Shown here: piece by piece, positions 1-5,738 of the stretch
How the letters are laid out: each line of letters begins with the position of its first letter
Position numbering within the stretch: the stretch's first letter is position 1
NCBI GenBank assembly: GCA_913046025.1
Contig: CAJWRP010000170.1
Location: 1 to 5,814, forward strand
DNA length: 5,814 bases
Origin: an uncultured Chloroflexota bacterium
GTDB taxonomy: Bacteria; Chloroflexota; Dehalococcoidia; SAR202; UBA11138
Direction: 5' to 3'
The notes under the pieces: model-generated
Seen by the model: only the letters and a program-made list of their open reading frames with translations
What the model was told of the DNA's origin: nothing
Databases searched by the model: none
Translations under genes and position numbers: made by a program

Positions 1-2
1 TG

Positions 3-191
3 AGACTCCTAACCAATAATCCTAAGAAGGTGGTTGGTCTGGAGAGCTTCGGGCTGAAGCTTGTGAAGCAGGTGCCAATAATCGCGCCGGTTAACGACGA
101 AAATCGACGGTACATGAAGACTAAACAGGAACGCATGGGCCATCTCATAGACCCGGAATACTTAGATGCAGCCGCAGCGGATGGTGAATAG
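3..191 (+). CDS. ribA: GTP cyclohydrolase II, C-terminal end (RibA or RibBA), partial
   Basis: The first 62 codons are open and end at TAG (189-191); the rest of the gene lies upstream of the window. The segment reads LLTNNPKKVVGLESFGL, then NRRYMKTKQERMGHLI, which is the conserved C-terminal signature of GTP cyclohydrolase II. This enzyme opens the imidazole ring of GTP, releasing formate and pyrophosphate, in the first committed step of riboflavin synthesis in the cytosol. The N-terminal half cannot be seen, so I cannot tell a stand-alone RibA from a fused RibBA that also carries 3,4-dihydroxy-2-butanone-4-phosphate synthase. The fused form is common when the gene sits directly before ribH, as here. 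Only 3 nt separate the stop from the GTG of ribH, so the two are almost certainly co-transcribed and perhaps translationally coupled. Confidence 0.9.
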   Translation, partial: RLLTNNPKKVVGLESFGLKLVKQVPIIAPVNDENRRYMKTKQERMGHLIDPEYLDAAAADGE

Positions 192-194
192 GTA

Positions 195-668
195 GTGAGT
201 AGAGAATTACAGGGCGAACTGGACGGCGCAGGGCTTCGAATCGGCATTGTCGTCGCCAAATTCAACGACTTTTTCACATCCAAGCTGCAGAACGGGGCGA
301 TGGCCGCCTTGACGAAGCATGGCGTCCGCGACGACGACATCACTGTCGTCTCCGTGCCCGGGGCATTCGAGATTCCTCTGGTAGCCAAAAAGATGGCAGG
401 GTCTGGAGGGTACGAGGCCGTCATCTGTCTTGGAGCAGTGATCCGCGGAGAGACTGATCATTACGAGCATGTGGCTGGCGAGGCCGCGAAAGGCATCTCC
501 AACGCCTCCGTGGCTACTGGCGTTCCGGTCATATTCGGTATCTTGACCACAGACACCATCGATCAGGCCATCAATCGCTCTGGGGGCAAAGCCGGCAACA
601 ACGGCTACAGTTCAGGCCTGGCCGCTATAGAGATGGCCAACCTCATCCGCGCTATGGACATGCAATAG
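195..668 (+). CDS. ribH: 6,7-dimethyl-8-ribityllumazine synthase
   Basis: Lumazine synthase condenses 5-amino-6-ribitylamino-uracil with 3,4-dihydroxy-2-butanone 4-phosphate to give 6,7-dimethyl-8-ribityllumazine, the penultimate step to riboflavin. The 157-residue length is typical of the family. Family motifs appear in order: AKFND with the substrate-stacking Phe (residue 23), GAFEIP (56-61), GETDHYEHV with the catalytic His (89), [13 protein letters not shown] (114-126), and [11 protein letters not shown] (127-137) carrying the phosphate-binding Arg. Nothing essential is missing. The start is GTG at 195, three bases after the ribA stop. There is no clear Shine-Dalgarno sequence, so initiation may depend on ribosomes arriving from ribA. 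The enzyme usually forms pentamers or 60-mer capsids. It is the last gene of this strand's operon in the window, and a hairpin at 755-785 may end the transcript. Confidence 0.97.
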   Translation: MSRELQGELDGAGLRIGIVVAKFNDFFTSKLQNGAMAALTKHGVRDDDITVVSVPGAFEIPLVAKKMAGSGGYEAVICLGAVIRGETDHYEHVAGEAAKGISNASVATGVPVIFGILTTDTIDQAINRSGGKAGNNGYSSGLAAIEMANLIRAMDMQ

Positions 669-681
669 AACTAAGCTATCT

Positions 682-701
682 AGCCCGTTCTAATCTGGGC
701 T
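682..701 (+). terminator. weak hairpin just after ribH, possible terminator
   Basis: AGCCC (682-686) pairs with GGGCT (697-701), with one further G-T pair possible inside, 14 bases after the ribH stop. The following bases are C/T-mixed rather than a run of T. It could be a poor intrinsic terminator or chance; the larger hairpin downstream is a better candidate. Confidence 0.25.
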
Positions 702-754
702 CTCTCGCTATTCGGACGTGCTTGCTGTACTAATAGTCCTCATGACGATTTACA

Positions 755-785
755 GTTCGCTAATAACGGCTCGCCATTAGCGAAC
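755..785. terminator. perfect 10-bp inverted repeat between convergent genes, likely terminator
   Basis: GTTCGCTAAT (755-764) is the exact reverse complement of ATTAGCGAAC (776-785), separated by 11 bases. Inside the loop GG (768-769) could also pair with CC (774-775). On the plus strand it is followed by CTTTGGTTATT, a partial T-rich tract, so it could end the ribH transcript about 90 bases after its stop. On the minus strand the bases after the stem are not T-rich. It lies immediately beyond the broken end of the minus-strand dehydrogenase. A protein-binding site or a remnant of a small mobile sequence are alternatives. Confidence 0.45.
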
Positions 786-794
786 CTTTGGTTA

Positions 795-1613
795 TTATCC
801 ACTCAGAATCTCGCCATCTATGACTTCCACATTCATTGCTTCAACAAGGGCGTCCTCATCAATAAGTCCGCCCCGTGCGGCGTTAACGAGAATCGCAGAA
901 GGCTTCATGGCCTCAAGCTCCGGTTTGCCGATGATATTTTCTGTTGCGGGAGTCTGCGCGAGGCATAGGGCAACAACATCAGCCTGTCTCAGTGCATCTA
1001 GCAATTCGGAGCGGTCAAAATAACGGTCTACATGCTCGCTGTTACAGGTCGTGCGAAACATACCCAAGACCCGCATCCCGAAACCGACCTTACACATCCG
1101 GGCCAGATTATCACCGATCTGGCCAACGTCCAATATCGCTATTGTTTTGCCAAGCAGCTGGGCCGATGTTTGCGGCGCGCCCTTTCGCATGTCCTTTACC
1201 CACCTGTGTTCTTCCTGATACTTGATTAACCCAGGCATATTTCTTGCCAGCGACAACATCAGTAGCACCATATGCTCGGCTATCAGTGGCGCATACGGTC
1301 CTTTGGAGGCTGTGAACTTGATGTGGTCTGCCACCATGAGTTCGGGACTCAGAAGGTCATCTACGCCCGCAGGAAGGGAATGCAATCAGCGAAGACGGGA
1401 ACCCTGCTTCAAAACACCTGCAAGTATTGCATAGTCTATGACCATAATGCCGTCAACCTCCGGTGCCTTTTCGGCAAAGGCTTCTGCTTCACTTGCTGCC
1501 AAGACTCTAACATCGGGATGAGGATTTAATAGATCGTCTTTTGATTTCTCACCGATCAGATCCCAGTAATCATCAGGCATTCCAACCAGGACGGTAAGTT
1601 TTTCATTGGTCAT
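795..1613 (-). pseudogene. D-isomer-specific 2-hydroxyacid dehydrogenase, broken
   Basis: This gene would encode an NAD(P)-dependent dehydrogenase interconverting a 2-hydroxyacid and a 2-oxoacid. ATG is at 1613, with GGAG about 9 nt upstream of it. The first 75 codons end at TGA (1386-1388), and the same frame continues for 196 codons to TAA (795-797). The TGA falls exactly where the family has Trp: the flanks read SRLR, stop, then LHSLPAGVD, against the usual LRWIHS-type sequence. Recognisable family blocks follow: IAEHMVLLMLSLARNMP, an LGKTIAIL Rossmann strand, and NAARGGLIDEDAL containing the catalytic Arg. The glycine motif reads DVGQIG, with Asp replacing its first Gly. The frame stops right after that Arg block. 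About 50-60 C-terminal residues with the catalytic Glu and His are therefore absent, and the total is 272 codons against about 310-330. Three independent defects make this a pseudogene. An annotator ignoring the TGA would call two genes, 1386-1613 and 795-1385, the latter starting with TTG. Confidence 0.9.
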
Positions 1614-1768
1614 TAGACATCACTCCAAAACAAGTAATCTGGCAAGGGAAAGCAAACTAATTGGTTGGACAAAGACTCGTAGAGGGCATTAGTACTGTCA
1701 ATGTTTAAGCGTATTCACTGTTAACTATCCATCAGTAATGCATGACCTCCCCTGAATACACCCGCCAA

Positions 1769-1797
1769 TTGACTCCAATGCATTGACCTGCTTTGAT
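1769..1797 (+). promoter_or_regulatory. candidate sigma70 promoter for the CoA-transferase gene
   Basis: TTGACT (1769-1774, 5 of 6 matches to TTGACA) is separated by exactly 17 bases from TTTGAT (1792-1797, 4 of 6 matches to TATAAT). Transcription would start near 1804, giving a leader of about 30 bases before the ATG at 1834. The 220-base divergent intergenic region (1614-1833) is where a promoter is expected. The weak -10 box keeps confidence modest. A second TTGACC at 1783-1788 has no well-placed -10 box. Confidence 0.35.
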
Positions 1798-1833
1798 AGG
1801 CTCACACCATATTGAAAAGGCACATTACTGAAT

Positions 1834-3243
1834 ATGACAAACGAAGCTCTACGTTCGCTCATGCCTCTTGCCGGTTGGCCTGAAGAAAAGGCTGACACTG
1901 TCAATATCACCAGTGGAACGGACCCAATCCTACCTACCTCGTTTCGCATAGGCGAGACCAGCTCCGCTACTCTGGGAGCGGTAGGCTTGGCCGTTACAGA
2001 CCTCTGGGAACTGCGCACCGGGCGTCGCCAGGAGGTCGCAGTCGATACCCGGCGGGCGACGGCGTCCATGCGCAGTGGGCACTACATGAAGATGGACGGA
2101 GAGTCCATCTCCACCCGGCGCAACGCTGTCATGGGAGTCTACCCAACAAAAGATGGTCGTTGGAGCTACCTGCACTGCAATTTTCCGAACCACAGGGCGG
2201 CGGCCATGAACGTTCTCGGCGTGGCAGAGAACCGCGACGCTGTGACCAAAGCCGTAGCCAACTGGGACGCTCAAGAACTGGAAGAGGCCATCATAGCGGC
2301 CAACGGCGCTGGCGGTATGGTCCGCACCATGGACGAGTGGGCGACGCACCCACAGGCCGCAGCCATCGCAGGCCTGCCCGTTATGGAGATCGTCAAGATT
2401 GGCGAAAGTGCCCCAGAGAAATTGCCGGACGGCGACCGACCACTGTCGGGCATACGAGTGCTTGACCTGACGCGCGTCCTGGCCGGCCCCACCTGCGCGC
2501 GCACCCTGGCAGAGCACGGCGCGGACGTCATGAAGATCACAGGGGCACACCTGCCTAATCTCGGTTATCAGGAATACGACACGGGTCACGGCAAGCTACA
2601 GGCGCAGCTCGATCTGCGAGAAGACCAGGACCTGAGTACTCTTCGCAATCTTGTCCGAGAAACTGATGTGTTCTCCCAGGGTTATCGACCGGGCACTCTT
2701 GGAGGACGAGGCCTATCCCCCGAGGAGCTGTCCGAAATACGACCGGGCATCGTCTACATCTCGCTTTCCGCCTTTAGCCATATGGGCCCCTGGGCATCAC
2801 GCCGTGGCTTCGACACCGTGATCCAGACCGTTAGTGGAATCACCAGTCGGCAGGGCGAGCTCTTCCCGAATGCAGAGCGCAGTCCGCAGTTCTACCCCGT
2901 CTCGGCCATCGACTACCTGACCGGCTACCTGATGGCTTTTGGCGGAATGGTGGGTCTCGGCCGTCGTGCTCGCGAAGGCGGAAGCTGGCTGGTCCGCATC
3001 TCCCTGGCGCAGACCGGGAAGTGGCTTGTCGACCGCGGTCAGATTGCAGAAGCAGACCTGAAAGATGTGCCGAGTGAGTTCACAATTGACGAACTGGAGA
3101 GCTGGTCGATGACGAGCGATACTCCTGTAGGCCGCCTCGACCATCTCGGACCTGTTATCAGCCTCTCGGAAACGAAGCCTCACTGGGCAAGGCCTACAGC
3201 GCCTCTGGGTTACCACGAGCCCGTCTGGCCCGGAAGACGCTAG
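1834..3243 (+). CDS. family III CoA-transferase (CaiB/BaiF type), permuted two-part form
   Basis: Enzymes of this family move CoA between carboxylic acids through an aspartyl-CoA thioester. The 469 residues contain both halves of the family, but in reversed order. Residues about 40-200 resemble the usual C-terminal half: RTGRRQEVAVD (61-71), GVYPTKDGRW (101-110), and MDEWATHPQAAA (166-177). Residues 203-400 resemble the usual N-terminal half: PLSGIRVLDLTRVLAGP (203-219), then LAEHGADVMKI, QGYRPGTL (282-289), IRPGIVYISLSAF, and RGFD (324-327). The Asp at 327 sits at the expected nucleophile position. The segment DYLTGYLMAFGGMVGL (360-375) and its parallel at 41-60 show where the halves overlap. 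ATG 1834 is the first standard start after an in-frame TGA at 1813; AAAAGG (1815-1820) lies 13 bases away, a long spacing. The gene probably forms a unit with the MmgE/PrpD gene 90 bases downstream. The substrate cannot be told from sequence. Confidence 0.88.
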   Translation: MTNEALRSLMPLAGWPEEKADTVNITSGTDPILPTSFRIGETSSATLGAVGLAVTDLWELRTGRRQEVAVDTRRATASMRSGHYMKMDGESISTRRNAVMGVYPTKDGRWSYLHCNFPNHRAAAMNVLGVAENRDAVTKAVANWDAQELEEAIIAANGAGGMVRTMDEWATHPQAAAIAGLPVMEIVKIGESAPEKLPDGDRPLSGIRVLDLTRVLAGPTCARTLAEHGADVMKITGAHLPNLGYQEYDTGHGKLQAQLDLREDQDLSTLRNLVRETDVFSQGYRPGTLGGRGLSPEELSEIRPGIVYISLSAFSHMGPWASRRGFDTVIQTVSGITSRQGELFPNAERSPQFYPVSAIDYLTGYLMAFGGMVGLGRRAREGGSWLVRISLAQTGKWLVDRGQIAEADLKDVPSEFTIDELESWSMTSDTPVGRLDHLGPVISLSETKPHWARPTAPLGYHEPVWPGRR

Positions 3244-3273
3244 TATGAGTACTGCCGTTTAGCCGCGAGAATT

Positions 3274-3301
3274 GGCGAGCCACACAGCCTGCCCTCTCGC
3301 C
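3274..3301 (+). other. imperfect stem-loop between the CoA-transferase and MmgE/PrpD genes
   Basis: GGCGAG (3274-3279) can pair with CTCGCC (3296-3301) across a 16-base loop; GCGAGA (3265-3270) is a competing partner for the same 3' arm. No T-run follows, so it is not a good intrinsic terminator. It could stabilise or partly attenuate the message before the second gene. It may equally be chance. Confidence 0.22.
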
Positions 3302-3322
3302 CATGATTCAAAATATAACACC

Positions 3323-3328
3323 AGGAGA
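3323..3328 (+). promoter_or_regulatory. Shine-Dalgarno sequence fixing the GTG start of the MmgE/PrpD gene
   Basis: AGGAGA lies 5 bases before the GTG at 3334, close to optimal, and is the best ribosome binding site in the window. It supports GTG 3334 as the true start. Confidence 0.75.
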
Positions 3329-3333
3329 AGTTC

Positions 3334-4740
3334 GTGACGCTGCAGAGTAACAAGTTCGATAAGAGCGAAGAAGTTACCAAGAAGTTGGCCAACTACTCGG
3401 CAGAGCTGTCGTATGAAGACTTGTCTCCTGAGATAGTTGACTGGGCCAAGTACCTTTGTCTGGATTTCGCAGGGGTTGCGCTGCGCGGCTCCACAACTGA
3501 TTCCGCTAAGGCCGTTGTCAATGCTATCGAGCAGCTGAACAGGCCCGGTGCATCAACCATCATAGGGACCTCCAAACGGACGCTGCCGGAATACGCCGCT
3601 ATGGTAAACGGCACAGCTTTCCACAGCATTGAGCTGGACGACGTGAACAACGAGTCCTCGCTACACCCGGGCGTCGTTGCGTTCCCAACGGCAATGGCCA
3701 TGGCCGACGTCGTTCCTGTAGATGGCAAGAGCTTCATTACATCTGTCGTGGCTGGTTACGATGTCATGGTGCGCCTGGGCAGAGCCTTGAAGCCCGTCGA
3801 GCACTATGGCAGAGGCTTTCATCCAACAGGCACGTGCGGGGCTTTCGGCGCGGCAGCAGTGGCTGGTCGCCTGCTGGGACTCAAAGGAGACTCTTTTGCC
3901 CATGCATTGGGCGTAGCGGGTAGCCAGACTGCGGGCAGCATGGAGTACCTGGCCCAAGGCGCATGGACAAAACGGCTACACCCTGGTTGGGCCTCCCACA
4001 GTGGCATCTGGGCCGCATTGCTTGCTCAGTCAGGCTTCCTGGGACCAACGACCATTCTGGAAGGCGATAACGGCTTCCTCAGGGCCTATTCGGACGATGC
4101 CGACCCTGGCGAGGTGCTTAGGGGTCTAGGTGAAGAGTTTCTTATTACCCAGACTGGTATCAAGCCACACGCGTGCTGTCGTTACAACCAGGGCCCCATA
4201 GACTGCCTGCTGGAGCTTAAAAGGGAGCACGATCTGCAACCTCTGCAGGTCAAGGGCATTCGAGTTGGGGTGCTGACCGCTGGTTTCGGACTAGTGGCGC
4301 ATCCTGAGGAGCAGAAGCGCAACCCGTCCTCCGTAGTGGACATGCAGTTTAGCATGCCCTTTAGCGCGGCCATCGCATTGGCGTACGGCAGGGCAGGCCT
4401 AAATGAGTACGCTGTAGGTGTGCCGGAGAGGCCAGAAATAAGAGACCTGATGGCCAAGGTGAAGTGTGTAGCCGACCCCGAACTGGACTCCACTTTCCCG
4501 AAGCAGTGGCGCGCATGGGCAGAGGTAGACACCACCGATGGTCGCAACCTTCGCAGCGACGTCACGTATCCCAAAGGCGACGCTGAAAACGGCCTAACAT
4601 GGGACGAAATGAAGCAGAAGTTCACCGATCTTTCTAACCCAGTGATATCGCCTGAACGTCAGTCCGAGATCATCAGTGCAATCGAGTCATTGGACACTCT
4701 AGACGACGTCCGCCAGTTGGCGTCGCTCCTGGCCACATAG
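3334..4740 (+). CDS. MmgE/PrpD family protein (2-methylcitrate dehydratase-like)
   Basis: This 468-residue protein is the normal length of the MmgE/PrpD superfamily, which includes 2-methylcitrate dehydratase, cis-aconitate decarboxylase and iminodisuccinate epimerase. These cytosolic enzymes act on di- or tricarboxylic acids. An all-helical domain with the signatures VNGTAFHSIELDD (91-103) and HPGVVAFPTAMAMAD (111-125) is followed by GYDVMVRLGRAL (141-152), GFHPTGTCGAFGAAA (161-175), TKRLHPGWASHSG (212-224) and IKPHACCRYNQGPID (276-290). The His and Lys residues expected around the active site (H111, H163, K214, K277, H279) are present, so it is probably active. A smaller C-terminal lid domain follows from about residue 290. 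It starts at GTG 3334 behind a strong Shine-Dalgarno and ends with TAG. Its position after a CoA-transferase suggests a shared catabolic route, for example CoA activation of an acid and a dehydration or isomerisation step. The exact reaction cannot be assigned within this diverse family. Confidence 0.93.
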   Translation: MTLQSNKFDKSEEVTKKLANYSAELSYEDLSPEIVDWAKYLCLDFAGVALRGSTTDSAKAVVNAIEQLNRPGASTIIGTSKRTLPEYAAMVNGTAFHSIELDDVNNESSLHPGVVAFPTAMAMADVVPVDGKSFITSVVAGYDVMVRLGRALKPVEHYGRGFHPTGTCGAFGAAAVAGRLLGLKGDSFAHALGVAGSQTAGSMEYLAQGAWTKRLHPGWASHSGIWAALLAQSGFLGPTTILEGDNGFLRAYSDDADPGEVLRGLGEEFLITQTGIKPHACCRYNQGPIDCLLELKREHDLQPLQVKGIRVGVLTAGFGLVAHPEEQKRNPSSVVDMQFSMPFSAAIALAYGRAGLNEYAVGVPERPEIRDLMAKVKCVADPELDSTFPKQWRAWAEVDTTDGRNLRSDVTYPKGDAENGLTWDEMKQKFTDLSNPVISPERQSEIISAIESLDTLDDVRQLASLLAT

Positions 4741-4778
4741 GGGAGCCCAGGCTATCAGCATTTCCAAGCCCGAATACT

Positions 4779-5180
4779 TCAGGCGATCGCAGAATCCTCA
4801 ATTCGCTGCATCGCCTCAGCGGGTTCTGTAAGGCCTTCGACGACGGATTTGATGGCTGGCAAGTACTGGTCACTAGTCAGAACATTCGCATAGACCAGTG
4901 ATTTCCACAGAAGCGTGCTCACTGACCTGTCTTCAGGAGACGTAGTAACCACACCTTCCATGTCTATGCTGGTCTTGTATCGGATTTCGTCATCGTCCAA
5001 ATCCAACTCAAAATTGCCAATCAACATGCCATAGTTTGCCCTTGTTAGCAGCTCAGCCACCGCGATCCGCCTACCTTCAGGCGCTGTCACTGGAATGACT
5101 GAGTAGAACACGTAGCGGTCTTGGTCCTCGTGGGCCTGAGCATAGCAGGGCCAACGACCATTTTCGCCTTCGTATTCCAT
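4779..5180 (-). CDS. YbjN-domain protein, apparently missing its N-terminus
   Basis: The 133 residues match the YbjN domain (putative sensory-transduction regulator, fold like type III secretion chaperones). Blocks seen are YEGENGRWPCYAQA (3-16), FYSVIPV (25-31), AELLTRANYGMLIGNFELD (42-60), EIRYKTSID (65-73) and LVYANVLTSDQYLP (95-108). It is a soluble protein of unknown biochemical role. Homologues normally carry about 30-40 residues before the EGENGRW block, with a helix, whereas here it lies almost at the start. Upstream the frame stays open to TAA (5424-5426) but holds no ATG, GTG or TTG, and its translation does not look like a family N-terminus. A PilN-like reading appears there on the other strand instead. 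An AGGAGG at about 5200 is some 16 bases from the ATG, too far to be a convincing ribosome site. I infer a 5'-truncated gene that may not be expressed. It ends with TGA, convergent with the MmgE/PrpD gene, 38 bases apart. Confidence 0.72.
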   Translation of the reverse strand: MEYEGENGRWPCYAQAHEDQDRYVFYSVIPVTAPEGRRIAVAELLTRANYGMLIGNFELDLDDDEIRYKTSIDMEGVVTTSPEDRSVSTLLWKSLVYANVLTSDQYLPAIKSVVEGLTEPAEAMQRIEDSAIA

Positions 5181-5201
5181 GGAGAGGACCGCACTGTCCT
5201 C

Positions 5202-5489
5202 CTTGAGGAAGAGACGTTCGATCTCCTGGGTGAACCTGTAAGCTTCGTGGAGAGCGTAGACGCGATGTTCGAAACTATTTTCACCGGGGTCGCTCCTACT
5301 AGCGTGTCGATCCGAAGTGGAGAGATTTCTGTGGAGGGGTACGCCGCTACGAGGACGACAGCCATAAACTACGTGGGGCAGATAGAAGAGACGGATCTCT
5401 TCAGCGCGGTGAACATCGCATCTTTAACGACGGTGGACTGGAATACTGAAACTCGGGTAATGCAGTTCCTCATCAGTATCAACCGGTAG
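5202..5489 (+). pseudogene. PilN-like (type IV pilus assembly) C-terminal fragment
   Basis: This plus-strand frame ends at TAG (5487-5489) and is formally open from an ATG at 5121. Its first 20-25 codons run antisense to the YbjN gene and look non-genuine. From about 5230 it reads GEPVSFVESVDAMFETIF, then APTSVSIRSGEISVEGYAAT, then INYVGQIEETDLFSAVNIASL, and finally VMQFLISINR. This matches the C-terminal alpha/beta domain of PilN: a helix, the phrase 'x-T-S-V-S-I-x-G-x-I-x-V-x-G', a helix, 'LFS-x-V-x-I-x-S', and a last strand. Full PilN proteins are about 180-220 residues. They begin with a cytoplasmic INLLP-type motif that binds PilM, then a membrane helix and a coiled coil; none of these is present. 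No Shine-Dalgarno or certain start is seen (GTG 5247 and ATG 5268 are possible). I take it as a truncated remnant whose 5' part was lost at the junction with the YbjN gene. The match rests on pattern recognition, without a database search. Confidence 0.6.
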
Positions 5490-5609
5490 CACTCCCACCC
5501 GATTGGACGTATTGTCTTGGCCGAAGACTGCCGGGTGCACCAGATAAATCTCCTGCCGTTCTTCCGAGGAAACGCCATGAATACGCGGTTCAGAGCACCG
5601 CACTCTGGC

Positions 5610-5638
5610 TTGATAATATGAGACCGGACTGTTAGAAT
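5610..5638 (+). promoter_or_regulatory. sigma70-type promoter of the tRNA-Gln/tRNA-Glu operon
   Basis: TTGATA (5610-5615, 5 of 6 matches to TTGACA) and TAGAAT (5633-5638, 5 of 6 matches to TATAAT) are separated by exactly 17 bases. Transcription would start near 5645, about 5 bases before the first tRNA. This is the strongest promoter visible in the window and fits a highly expressed stable-RNA unit. No obvious GC-rich discriminator follows the -10 box. Confidence 0.75.
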
Positions 5639-5649
5639 TTTCATGTAGC

Positions 5650-5723
5650 TGGGGATTCGTCTAGTGGTAGGACGAGGGATTCTGGTTCCCTAAGCAGAGG
5701 TTCGAATCCTCTATCCCCAGCCA
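5650..5723 (+). tRNA. tRNA-Gln (anticodon CTG)
   Basis: The sequence folds as a complete cloverleaf. Acceptor TGGGGAT pairs with ATCCCCA in 7 base pairs. A D arm contains AGTGGT. The anticodon stem AGGGA/TCCCT (5675-5679 and 5687-5691) closes the loop TTCTGGT with anticodon CTG at 5682-5684, reading CAG. A 4-base variable loop follows, then T stem AGAGG/CCTCT with loop TTCGAAT. Discriminator G (5720) is followed by an encoded CCA (5721-5723). The T1-A72 first pair is the usual bacterial tRNA-Gln feature recognised by the amidotransferase route. Confidence 0.96.
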
Positions 5724-5738
5724 GTAGGCTTGTTGCGT

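Noticed and set aside
1386..1388. Readthrough of TGA as tryptophan (alternative genetic code) or as selenocysteine
   Set aside because: Trp is TGG elsewhere in the same gene and in the other genes, the expected residue is Trp and not Cys, no selenocysteine hairpin is evident, and the gene is damaged at other positions as well.
1701..1706. Minus-strand TTGACA as a promoter for the dehydrogenase pseudogene
   Set aside because: No acceptable -10 hexamer lies 15-19 bases downstream on the minus strand.
1930..2589. Long minus-strand frame (219 codons) inside the CoA-transferase gene
   Set aside because: It is fully antisense to a gene with strong family motifs and has no recognisable domain, so it is a shadow of biased codon use.
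3314..3319. TATAAC as a -10 box for a separate MmgE/PrpD promoter
   Set aside because: No -35 box is found about 17 bases upstream, and the implied start would fall in the Shine-Dalgarno sequence.
4182..4625. 147-codon minus-strand frame inside the MmgE/PrpD gene
   Set aside because: It is antisense to conserved MmgE/PrpD sequence, Ser/Arg/Pro-rich and without motifs.
5121..5180. ATG at 5121 as the real start of the PilN-like gene
   Set aside because: These codons are antisense to conserved YbjN residues (the YEGENGRW and CYAQA blocks) and do not resemble a PilN N-terminus.
5087..5365. 92-codon minus-strand frame overlapping the YbjN gene and the PilN fragment
   Set aside because: It is rich in Ser, Thr and Arg with no family motif, and it is out of frame with the clear YbjN reading on the same strand.
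5369..5644. 91-codon minus-strand frame starting ATG at 5644
   Set aside because: It has no Shine-Dalgarno, its start lies among the tRNA promoter elements, its residue composition is unlike a folded protein, and its 3' part is antisense to the PilN-like fragment.
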